From: Cichorium intybus
Lineage: Eukaryota; Streptophyta; Magnoliopsida; Asterales; Asteraceae
DNA length: 64,000 nt
Assembly (NCBI GenBank): GCA_023525715.1
Contig: CM042015.1
Coordinates: forward strand, 89,846,750 to 89,910,749
Reading direction: 5' to 3'
Both the position numbers and the translations under genes were made by a program. The notes under the pieces are model-generated. The model was not told where the DNA came from, searched no databases, and saw only the letters and a list, made by a program, of their open reading frames with translations. Position 1 is the first letter of the stretch. Each line of letters starts with the position of its first letter. Below, one piece after another: positions 46,216-56,948 of this stretch.

Positions 46216-49200
46216 TTAACAAAGTCATAAGTTTACATAGAGATGTAAAAGAGATTGACATTAGGAGCAACGAACACATCAGTTGCTGTGTATTGCTCGA
46301 ATCCTCAAATAGAACACAATTGGTTGTACTCCGCGATATTTGTGAATCAGTATGACGAATATGGTTATCAGAATAAGCGATTGAATTGAAACCTTGAATC
46401 GTTCAAGGACTTCAAAGGAAGTACAAGATCCGCTGAACCTGAATGACAACATAAACTGGGAAAATGTTTCACAGTTATTCTCTTCCAAGAACATTAATAG
46501 TTATAATGTGTCTTAGGGAAGATGATGGAGCATTGGTCGAAACAGTTTGATCCTCAATGTATGAGATACATTGCCAATTAGTTTCCAATAAATTGAATAC
46601 TATACCAGTCAGACCACATAAACCATATTCCAACCACATGCTTCGACTAAGTAGGTTTTGTAGACACTGTCTGAAATGTAAAGCTGGGATTGTCCCACTT
46701 GTACATTAAAAGTCCAGGGTCTTGTAGTGTTCGTCCGAACCTCATGACTAGCCTGAACCTAATCAGAAATATCGTTTCACTGGCTATCCCGCTGTACCTG
46801 AAAAGAAAGAGCTCTTTTAGTAAGAACTCATGTTCTAAGGAAACAATAGGAGTTGGGACAGTCCTGAATGAGTTCAGGATTAGCCAAGTGAAAGAACCTT
46901 TAGTCATCACTAGGCTTAGAGCAGAAATCAGATTTCTATTTTAATACTGACATTATCTTCCCTTGACCAGTAGTACTGATCACCATCATAAGTAGTTATG
47001 ATCAGGGTGACATACCGATTAGTGGTAAAACACTATAGTTGGTATGGATTTTCAATCCGACTACTTGGAAGCATTGGTGAGCCCGGTTGCTGCCAATTAA
47101 GAGAACCTTAGGACGAGATACAGTCTATGTGACAGTTTGATTGATTTTACAACTGGTCTTAAAACCAGTGGGTGTAATCATCAAAAGAAACCAACATGGA
47201 CATAAACGTACCTTCAGAACATCTGGTTGAGTGAGACGATACTCAGAGTCAAGTAATTGACTCCGAGAGAAGCACTCTCAATAGAAGATGAAATCTGAAA
47301 GGATACTACATAATGTAAGTCGTTAGTGGAGCGCGTATGGATCACCGGTACACTAATGGGGACTCACAAAGAGTATGCCAGTATAAAGGTACGTGGGCCC
47401 GGGATTACCCCATGGGCATCTCGCAAGAAAGGATATTCAAATTCTCAAAATATGCCAAAGGATTGGATTTTGAGAAAGGGCTGAAAGATATCCATTAAGA
47501 TGTCAGAAAGGTTTGGATTCTCAAAATGTGCCATAAGCTCTGGATTTTGTGAATAGTCCATAACCGTGCTAAAGCCAGTGGGAGTGTCGCTATTATCTCT
47601 ATCTCCATATGTGTGTTACATAATGTTTTTAGGAAACGTCTCTTTTCATTACAAAGTGTAATGACTTGGTGTTAAGAGACGGATCGCTATGAAAGACTTA
47701 ATAAAGATACGACATGCTCGGGTGGTTATAAACGTCTATGAGATAGATCGAAACTTTGCCAAAATGATCTTGATGAGACTCAAGATGCATTGCCTAGGAA
47801 ATAGTTTTCTATCATTGCAAAGTGTAATGATTTGGCATGAGAAATATAAAGAAGGTGCAGCATACTCACATAATCCATAGACATCTATCAGATAGATGTT
47901 GTCATCAGTATGGACCTAGCCATAGTAAACATGATCTTGATAAGATTCAAGATGCATGGAAAAAAGTCTCCGAAAGGTTATAGTTATTAAAAGTCATGAC
48001 ACAAGGATTATAAGTAATCCTAAGATTCCAAAAGGGTTTGGAATAGGACTAGATCGTATCCAACAAGTTTCTTGGATCGATAAGAAGTGTCATGAACATG
48101 TCTTGATGACCTAATGCTTAGAGCATAGTGAGTCAGATTCAGGATATGACCTGGCTGGGAATACTTAATGGATTTTGTACCTACATGAGAAATCATTGAA
48201 AAATGATTAGGGGTGAATGTTGATAATAATTTGAAAAGAGTTTTTAAAAATAAGGACTTAATGGTTAAAGAATTTCGTTGGCATTCCGATGGAGCGCGTG
48301 TGGCTCACCGGCACATCGTAACACCTCGAAATAGTCTTAGGGTGCAGTCATATGGACTAAAGATCCCGAGAACCATGGAAAGTCACAGTACATAGAATGG
48401 AGTTGTTAGTGAGAATGACGGTATGACCAAAATTGAAATATCATCGGAAGGATATCCGATCGAATGAAGTGTATTAATGTATAACATTTGAATACATAGA
48501 AAAAGTGAAAGGTCAAGTAGACATAGATACATAACACGAATTAAAAAGTTTAATAGGAATCTAGAAACTGATAATAGTTTTATTTAAAATCTGACTTGGT
48601 GATTACCTCGTGGAGACTTGGTAATTAGGCAAGAGTAGCCACCAGTCAGATTTTATGTTTCAATTTTGCATGTTTCACTTCCCGAATAATTTGATTATTC
48701 AAAAGTCCACAGTCGCTCATACTTTTCGGGAGTAAGTATGAACGAAGACTGTCATGAATTGGTTTGTAGATTGTCTAAGGAGTTAGACATTGCAGTAAGA
48801 CTGCTACAACGTTCATGAGTACTTAGAAATAGAGATTTGAGTATTGGATAAACCCGCGCTCAATAGATTGCTTCATGGATTACATCACGAGCAATGTTGA
48901 GACGATAATATCGTATGATCTTGAAGCGGAGACATATGAGTTGAAATTTATGAGTCGGTTGTGCATTGATAATACGTAAACGCATCGGTAACTCGATGTT
49001 ATAAAACATATTGTTGTGTACGATTTGATAAGTAAAAGATACAAGCATATAAGTCGAAGCTTATTCGTTCCGTGACCCTGGTGGGAAACAGATATCTGTA
49101 GGCCGCTCGATGATTTTGAAGTTGACTAAAGTGCTGGCCAGCCTGGACTAAATTGATGTGTTCAATTAGAAGTCCGAAAGTCATAAGCAGAATCGGAAAT

Positions 49201-49401
49201 CGGGAAACAGAGTATCGGACAGAGATTGATCTCAATCCATGTCTCGTTTCTGAAAATATCTTGTTGGACGAAGGATCATATGATCACTTATCTATGGACA
49301 GAACTGACTGGGTCAGAGTTCGACAGCAGTTTCTTGGAAGTTGCAGGTTGTTAATTAATCAGAAGATAAATTAAAGTCATAGACTTATCCAAGTGGGAGA
49401 C

Positions 49402-50163
49402 TGTTGGATTAGGTGTCTAAGCCATGACTTTATATTTATATTGTTAATTGAAGCAAAGTCCATTTGGGTTGCCCTCATAGCTGGAGGATAGGATAGAGTT
49501 CAGTAGAGTAAAAGGTTGATTTATTAATTGTGTAATAAATCAATAGAATTAATTAAATGGTTTATTAATATATTTCAGTGTTAATATATTAATTAGAAAC
49601 TATAATAATTAATTAAGATTTAATCTAGAATTAATTTGAATTAATTCAGTGATTAAATTAATTAATTAAAAGTGCAGGGACTGGTTTGTATTTATTCAAT
49701 AGTTGAATTACTGACAAACCAGAAGCCAGGGGCTAGATTTGGCGCCACCTTGGAGGCTTCTTCTAAGGGTGGCGAAAACCCTAATTAGGGTTTAGAAAGT
49801 CTGGTCCAAGTGGTCAACATGCTTGCCCACTAAGGAGGCTCCTTAGGGTTTCAGCTGTAACCCTAGAGGCTATAAAAGGAGACTCCTGGCACTCCATTTT
49901 CTGCGCCACTTTTTACCAAAATTACTATGCTGGACTGTCTTCTCCATTGCTTGGGTGTGACTTGCATTTGAGGCAGGATTGTTTTGCTGCTAGCTTCAAG
50001 GATCATAAGATCAAAAGGTTGGTTTTCTCAGTTTTGATCTTTAGATATTAATTGTTCCTTTAGGTTTAGTTTATTATCTTCATAGAAGAAAACATAGATC
50101 TTTCTAGGGTTGCATGTGAACCATAAGAGATTATTTGTTCATTGTTTGCTAAAAAACCCTTCA
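49402..50163 (+). repeat. right LTR of the nested element
   Basis: 762 bp, partner of 42753-43514. It is followed directly by the CAAAG duplication and the resumed host copia reading frame. Confidence 0.92.
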
Positions 50164-51744
50164 CAAAGCTCGTTTAGTAGCCAAGGGCTACAGTCAAATC
50201 CCAAGTATTGATTATACCGACATTTTTCTCCGGTTGTGAAACACACGTCAATACGTGTCTTGTTGGGATTAGTTGCCTCTCGTGACTATGAGTTAGAGCA
50301 ACTTGATGTTACTACAGCATTCTTAAATGGTGTGCTTGAGGAAGAGATATATATGCAACAACCTGAAGGTTTTGTAGCTCATGGCAAGGAAAGCTACGTG
50401 TGCAAATTGAAGAAATCTCTTTATGGCCTCAAGCAATCTCCGCGACAATGGTATAAAAGGTTTGACTCATTTATGACCAGTCACAAGATGAAAAGGTGCA
50501 CCTACGACAGATGCGTTTACTACAAGAAGTGTGACGATGGCTCAATGGTCTATCTACTTTTATACGTGGATGACATGTTAATTGCAGCGAAGAATATAAA
50601 GGAGATTCAAAAGATAAAAGACCAGTTGAATGCTGAGTTCGATATGAAGGACTTGGGTGCTGCCAAGAAAATTCTAGGAATGGAAATAGTGCGAGACCGC
50701 AGTGCAAGAACTCTATACCTTTCTCAACAAAGCTACATTGAGAAGGTTCTGCACCGTTTCAATATGCATGATGTAAAAGAAGTCAGCACTCCTTTCGCAG
50801 CCCACTTCAATCTATCATCCGCCTTAAGTCCTACCACCGAAGAAGATATAACATACATGGCAAAGGTACCATACTCCAGCGCTGTAGGATCTCTTATGTA
50901 TGATATGATTTGTACACGTCCAGATTTGTCATATGCGGTAAGCATGGTGAGCAGATACATGACGAATCCAGGAAAAGAGCATTGGGCTGCTGTTAAATGG
51001 ATTTTTCGGTACTTGCGAGGTACTTCCTCTTTATGTCTGCGGTTTGGCAAAACCGATAGTGGAGTACTTGGTTATGTGGATTCCGATTATGCAAAAGACT
51101 TGGATAAAAGACGATCGATTACAGGGTACATGTTTACTTTGGGTGATTGCGCAATTAGCTGGAAAGCGCACTTACAGTCCACCGTAGCATTATCTACCAC
51201 CAAAGCCGAATACATGGCTACTACGGAAGCAGTGAAAGAAGCCCTCTGGTTGAAACGGTTGATAGGTGAGCTTTCAAACAAGTTATCCGTTAAAACTGTT
51301 TTTTGTGACAATCAAGGTGCAATATTTCTGACAAAGGATTAAATGTTCCATGATCGAACGAAGCATATTGATGTTCGTTATCACTTCATCAGAGATGTTA
51401 TTGCTAAAGGCGATATTACGGTAAACAATATCAGCACCAATGATAATCCTACTGATATGTTCACTAAAAGTCTTCCAATAGCCAAGTTCAAAACATGTTT
51501 GGATTTGGTGGGTGTTTCTGATCGCATTTGAGCCTGATAGGCTCGTGGTGGAGGAAGTATACTTATTTTTCGAAATCAATTTTTTTTTCATATGGTGTTT
51601 GCAGATTCTTATAGAGATTTGGAGTATGATGAGCTGTTAATAAACTGTTTTGCAAGATCATTGTGCAAGTTAAAGTTTGAAGAGTTGTTGGTTTTACCAA
51701 ATGGATATACAACTTTTGTTCCATTTTGAAGTCAAGGTGGAGAT

Positions 51745-52229
51745 TGTGAATATATGACTTCAAATGTTCTAGATTGGCAGCATTCAACATTCAACATTCA
51801 ACACAAGGATTTTTCTTCTTCAACATTTGCAACTTCAATATAGTCTTGATTCACATTTCTTGATTCACACCTCAAGAAATCCTATATAAAGGATCAAACA
51901 CACAACTCACAACACACCTCAAATTACATCTTCATCTTTCTTTCATATTCATACAAATATATATATATATTTGATATATTTGTTTTCTTTCATCTATCTC
52001 TGTAAACACTGAATATTATAGTGAATTGGTTCTCGGCTTCCTCCGTCCGTGGGTTTTCCCAATTTGGGTTTCCACGTAAATATCTTGTGTTCTTTCTTTT
52101 ACCGTTAGATCTATTCTTGGTTGATTATTCAATAGTTTTATATTCCGTTGAATCATTATCGTGATATTTGGGTTTTATACTTCGATCTTGAAGTTAATCG
52201 ATTATTTATTGAAGTCGATTTTGTCTACA
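51745..52229 (+). repeat. right LTR of the host copia element
   Basis: Starts TGTGAATATATGAC just after the purine tract and ends GTCTACA. It is about 17 bp longer than the left LTR, partly from repeated ATTCAAC and TATA units. Confidence 0.8.
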
Positions 52230-55037
52230 GGGGATGAGGAGGGCATTGACGTCTTTTGTACATACGAGAGATTGAGAGCTAATCATTGTCCCATCTTTTT
52301 CTTGTTGGAAGTAAATTTGCAATTTTTGTCCAATTGACATTTGTCAGTGTCACTCCAATATATGTCAAATATATGTCAAATGTAGTACAACTTGTTTTGT
52401 TCAGACTTGTTTGGGCTTCGGCAAAAACTAGAGAAATGAAGTGTCATAAAAAGTATTGGAGATCGTGGGTTTGAGTATCGTTTCCATTACTCAAGTAAAA
52501 TCTGAGTCATGAATATAAAATGTAATCTTGATAAATGACTTGCATATGGATCTATCGTTTCTTGTTGACTTGAGTTTTCTTGGTTATATTATTTACTTAA
52601 AAGGTTGATTTGTTTATTCGTTCTATTTTGTGTGTTTGGTTTGTATATAAAATTATACTTTTATTCCTTCTATTATATTAGTGAAAATTACATTTTATGT
52701 GGATGACAAGTTATGGTTGGGCGGATTTTCCAAAAACAATATTATAATAAGAAGAAATGAAAGTAAAATGTATAATAAATAAATCGTTAAAAGTATCTTG
52801 CTATTTCTTGTATTACCCATAATATGAGGGTTGTAGGACCCACAAAATGAGCATGATAAATGAAGTAAATCAAAAGAATAAACCTTCTTGCATTTTTTTT
52901 TTTTTTTTTTGAGGATTTTGGTTGTTGATCCTATCTTGTTCTAGGATCCTACTAGCCTTAGGATGATGCCCCTATATTTTTCTTATAGATGACTTAGATG
53001 TACAGTAGAACTAAATAAAGAGTAGTTGAAAATTTGCACGATTCATTTTCCTCATTATTTTGTGTTGGCATTACTAAACTTATAATTGCGCATGTTACAC
53101 GTGCGAATACTTGATGGTACAGGCTGAGACAAACATTCTAAGGCAATTTTCGATGATTAGGATGAGGATGTTAATGGTTTTAGGGTTAAAGTAATCATAT
53201 TGGAAGAAACAGAAAAATGTTATAGAAATAATGGTTGAATAGATACTTTGTAACAAATAGTAATCATATTCACTTCTTTAGGGACTTCATTGCTAATGGA
53301 ATTAACAAAGAGAGTAACATAGAAAAGGGCGAAACTTACATAAATATCACAACTGTGGGATGGAAAAGCAAAATGATTTTAAAGGGGATCAAAGTAGCAA
53401 TTGACTAAAAGCAAGAGATGAAAAATGTAACCAACTCTTACTTTTAGTTTGGGCAAATTGTATGCAAAAGATGAAAAGAATGTATAGTAATTACAAAATT
53501 TGGTCTCTGAATTTAGTAAGGTTTTATCCCTTAGCTCCAAAAAAGATTTCTTTTGCAATTTTGGTCCTTTTGAGGTTTTTATAGCATCTTGATTCTTATT
53601 TAAGGGCTATGTAACGTTTTTTAACTCACATCTCAATTAAAATGAGTAATACCTTTTTTATATTAATTTTGTCATTTAATATATGAAAAATTGTATCAAA
53701 ACCATAATAGTTAGAAACACCATCGACCCATTAACCGGAGCCTGTTTAGACAAAAAAAAAAAAAAAAAAAATGTGCCTATTTTAGGTGACGCACATAATG
53801 TACTCATCAGTCCGTATAGGTACTCATTGATTATTGATATTTTTTCAAGTCTACATGGTTGATACTACTAACTTGTGGATTGGTCCTTGTGTATCACCTA
53901 TCATCTATTGATAAATTTTTTTTTATCTTTATTGCATATTGATATTATACATGGATAACTTTGTGCTTGATTTTGATGTCATATATACAAATGTCACTAG
54001 ATGTTTCGTCATATAAAGGTGTTTCATACGGTGTGAATTTGAGGGAAGTCATGAAATCGTATTGCCGATATATTTGGGAGATAGTAGCTACATCTTGGAA
54101 GTCAAGCCTTAGAAGATTTCATGACACTTTAACATACTTTTTAATTACATAATTAGTCTCAAAACATTTGTAAAACAATGATGCTGGAGATAATATGTTT
54201 GGTAGCATCAATCTAATTGTATTGTAAATGGTTCAATTAATGTTATGATACCACGTTTACATGTTTCTGGGATACTCGGACCGATGTTACAATCTATATA
54301 TTGTTAAGTGATTTGTTCTCTTTAATTTATTTGGTTAAAGCTTCTATAATAAAAATGGCAAGTTCTCGACATATGAGAACATATAAGATCCTCAAGACTA
54401 AAAATTAGGGTGTCAAACAAAAGCCCAAACAAACGGGTCAAACAAATATAATGTTGAATATTGGCTCTTATGCAACATAAGTATAACCGATAGAATGTGA
54501 TAAGTAGTATTGTTAACCACAGGGAACTTTGTTATTAGTTGTATAATACATGACCATTTTCATAAGTTATTGAATTTGACGATGAATTGTAAGTATGCTG
54601 ACCAGTTTGAGTATTGTCAAATCATTGAAAATTGGCACATACATATATTTATGGCATAGAATTTGAACATGTTGAACCTGTCAATGTGTGAAATAGGAGG
54701 AACGAAAAGGAACGATCACATATGTGTAATGTGTTATGGTCAAATTGGTATATTGAACCTGGTTGTCGTTTATGGGATGTAAACTAAGATAATTTGGTAC
54801 ATTGAACTTATTTTAGTCTACTCTAAAGAAGATATACATGATGTCTTTACAAAAGCATGTGATTATAACGAGTCCGTTCATTTCATTATTATGTTGGGAA
54901 TGATGAATAAAGATTTTTAATTCTTATAGAATAATTGACTGACTTGACTCTAGTACACAGAGGTAAGTTACAACCGCTTTGTAGAGTTTGCTTAACTTTG
55001 TCTTTCAAAGTTAGGATAACTCTGCTCTCTAGAGTTC
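52230..55037. other. intergenic DNA
   Basis: AT-rich with no intact gene. It holds a partial copy of the GCAAGAAATAGCAAC MITE family (about 52650-52813, right end only) and poly(T)/poly(A) runs near 52895 and 53754. No other feature can be supported. Confidence 0.45.
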
Positions 55038-55196
55038 ATTTAACTTTGCTTTATTCACCCATGTGGTCCAGTTCGGGTATCCATTTGCAAGCCCAGGTCC
55101 GAACTCCGAGTCAAAATCCGAAAACAAGAAACGGCCACGTCTAAAAAAAAAAAAAACTTTTTAGAACGAGTGTGATCGGTGCATATTTGAGGGTAG

Positions 55197-56948
55197 ATGG
55201 ATGTACGCAGGAGTGTTTTTGATAGGATTGGACCGAGTGGAAGGAATGGAGGTAAGGTTTCAGATGAAACTCTTAATGCTAAGGTGTCTCACAACATTTT
55301 TATCACGAATTTCCCGTCCCATTTTTCTGTAAGAGAACTGAGGAATACATGTGAGAAGTATGGAGCAGTCAATGATGTGTTCATTCCGAAAAAACTTTCA
55401 AAAGCCGGTAAGCATTTTGGTTTTGTTAGATTTGTCAAAAGTGGTGATGTGCAAACCCTTGTTAATAATCTTAATTCTATTTGGATTGGGAAAATTAGAT
55501 TCTTTGCCAAGGTTGCAAGGTTTGATAGAAATGTGGGTTATGCTACTAGGCAGAATGTTTTGCCAAATAATGTTTCATATGTGAAAAATGTGGTTCCACT
55601 TGTGCGTAAGAATGGAGTTAGGAATTATGCTGATGTCCTTCGAGGGGCGTCTCAAAATGTTGTGCAGAAAAAGGAGGGAGTATCTAAACCTGTGATTGTG
55701 TTGGATCGGGAGTGTATGAATGATCAATCTAATTTGTTTACTTTAATGGCTTGCGTAAAAGAATTTGGGTCTATCCCAAATATTCAGTCGATATGTTCAA
55801 ATGAAGGTTTTGATGGGCTCCAGTTCAAATATTTGGGTGGTTTTTGGATTGCTATTACATTCAAGTCTTTGTATGCATGTGATAGCTTCAAATCTCATCA
55901 AGGTATTGCTTCGTGGTTTGTTGAAGTGAAGGATTGGTCTGATGATTTTGAAGTCAATGAGAGAGTGGTATGGATTGATGTGGAGGGGATACCATTATTG
56001 TTGTGGACCACAAATACGTTTGTGAGAGTGGCCAGGCAATGGGGTGACCTTGTTTATTTTGAGGATGCGAAGGGTACTAATAGATATAGTGTTCGCATGT
56101 GTGTTAAAACGATTTTAACAAACCTTATTTCTGAATCTTGCAAAGTGATATTTGAAGGGAAGGTCACAGAGATACGGGCTAAAGAAATTACAGGCTGGGT
56201 TCCAGATTTCGTGGTAAAGGACGATGTCTTAAATGAAAAGGAGGATGCTGAAGGTGAAGATGATGTTTTCATGAATAATGATGGAGACGATTTGACGAAA
56301 GATGGAAGATCAGAAGATGATGATGCTGAGTCCGTTCATGTTCCTGATTCGTTTGCTAATGATAACAGGGAAGGTGTAAAAACACCGTTGGATGAAGACC
56401 CATTTGGTTTGGATGATTTAATTCGCAAGGATGGAGATGTTAATAATTGTTGTTCAAAGGAGATGGATAATGACATTTCTTTCCCACCTGGTTTCACTCC
56501 GCCTTTTGTTGCGAGGGAGGGGGATGTGCATGTTGAGTATCAACAACATTCTCCACATGTTGTTCCTTCCCCGGTGAATTTTTCCAAGCTGTCCGACATG
56601 CGTTCCCTTCAGGACTTCGCGTCTGATGATGACCATGAATGTGGGGTAAGGAGGGAAGCTTCTTGGCAGGACTCGGTTGGTGGTATGCGAACAAAATCAC
56701 ACGTTCCAGGTGATCAAGATGATGATTCTAACTCGGTAATTGGTCCAGTAGATGGAGTTTTTGGTACTCAATCTGCAAATGCCGACTCAATGAGTCAACC
56801 GAATGCTCCTGTTAATACTTTGTCGATTATGGATCAATTTAACAGGTTTATTGAATTGGGTCAGGCAAGCGGTCTTCGTATGAAGGGTTGTGAAAAAGAT
56901 TTGAAGATTTTTCTCAAAAGAATAGGAGTTGGTAACGCTTTTAAATGA
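55197..56948 (+). CDS. LINE ORF1 protein with an RRM domain
   Basis: 583 aa, uninterrupted. An RNA-recognition motif lies at about residues 33-105. The RNP2-like core is NIFITNFP and the RNP1-like core is GKHFGFVRF. A second conserved block follows (about 175-300, with FKYLGGFWIAITF and NERVVWIDVEGIPLLLW), which is the DUF4283-like region common in plant LINE ORF1. Residues about 330-400 are very acidic. No zinc knuckle is seen. The protein is expected to bind the element RNA and form the RNP needed for retrotransposition. Its intact frame supports recent activity. Confidence 0.85.
   Translation: MDVRRSVFDRIGPSGRNGGKVSDETLNAKVSHNIFITNFPSHFSVRELRNTCEKYGAVNDVFIPKKLSKAGKHFGFVRFVKSGDVQTLVNNLNSIWIGKIRFFAKVARFDRNVGYATRQNVLPNNVSYVKNVVPLVRKNGVRNYADVLRGASQNVVQKKEGVSKPVIVLDRECMNDQSNLFTLMACVKEFGSIPNIQSICSNEGFDGLQFKYLGGFWIAITFKSLYACDSFKSHQGIASWFVEVKDWSDDFEVNERVVWIDVEGIPLLLWTTNTFVRVARQWGDLVYFEDAKGTNRYSVRMCVKTILTNLISESCKVIFEGKVTEIRAKEITGWVPDFVVKDDVLNEKEDAEGEDDVFMNNDGDDLTKDGRSEDDDAESVHVPDSFANDNREGVKTPLDEDPFGLDDLIRKDGDVNNCCSKEMDNDISFPPGFTPPFVAREGDVHVEYQQHSPHVVPSPVNFSKLSDMRSLQDFASDDDHECGVRREASWQDSVGGMRTKSHVPGDQDDDSNSVIGPVDGVFGTQSANADSMSQPNAPVNTLSIMDQFNRFIELGQASGLRMKGCEKDLKIFLKRIGVGNAFK

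Larger units (their letters stand above)
42753..50163 (+). mobile_element. nested, largely non-coding LTR retrotransposon (LARD-like)
   Basis: 7411 bp, flanked by CAAAG (42748-42752 and 50164-50168), inserted in the reverse-transcriptase frame of the copia host. LTRs of 762 bp each (42753-43514 and 49402-50163) start TGTTGGATTAGG and end CCCTTCA. By eye they differ at about ten positions, so the insertion is fairly recent. The primer-binding site is at 43516-43527 and a polypurine-type GTGGGAGAC lies just before the right LTR. The 5.9-kb interior has only broken coding traces. A copia-like gag start (44764-44890) and a possible RNase H remnant (about 48990-49060) suggest a copia origin. It was probably mobilised by enzymes of another element. 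Confidence 0.9.
40118..51531 (+). pseudogene. copia gag-pol polyprotein, disrupted
   Basis: Segment 40118-41590 encodes gag, a CCHC knuckle (CNYCHKKGHLIDEC), the protease (WVLDSACTFHMS) and the GAG-pre-integrase HLRLGHMS motif. It ends at an in-frame TAG (41588-41590) where the family has tryptophan (SDLWGP). Segment 41591-42752 holds the integrase core (IIDDFSRKVW, LRTDNGLEF, QQNGVAERMNRTI) up to RYK, where the nested element is inserted. After it, 50169-51342 continues with ARLVAKGYSQ. A one-base loss in a T run (about 50222-50228) shifts the frame. Then come the reverse transcriptase (YVDDMLIA) and RNase H (TKAEYMA), ending at a TAA (51340-51342) where the family has glutamine. The tail 51343-51531 has KHIDVRYHFIRD and TKSLP. 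In all there are two nonsense changes, one frameshift and one insertion. Confidence 0.92.
39592..52229 (+). mobile_element. Ty1-copia retrotransposon carrying a nested LTR element
   Basis: Left LTR 39592-40059, primer-binding site 40062-40073, gag-pol 40118-51531 (interrupted), polypurine tract GGTGGAGAT (51737-51744) and right LTR 51745-52229. Without the 7.4-kb insertion (42753-50163) and the extra CAAAG, the element is about 5.2 kb, normal for copia. Protease, integrase, reverse transcriptase and RNase H come in the copia order. The two LTRs align well apart from their first 55-65 bases. No clear 5-bp target duplication was found, so one edge may have been altered. The coding frame is broken at several places, so it is inactive. 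Confidence 0.92.

Noticed and set aside
46647..46944. Frames of 84-87 codons on both strands in the nested LTR element
   Set aside because: No gag or pol motif is visible, and neither frame has known features.
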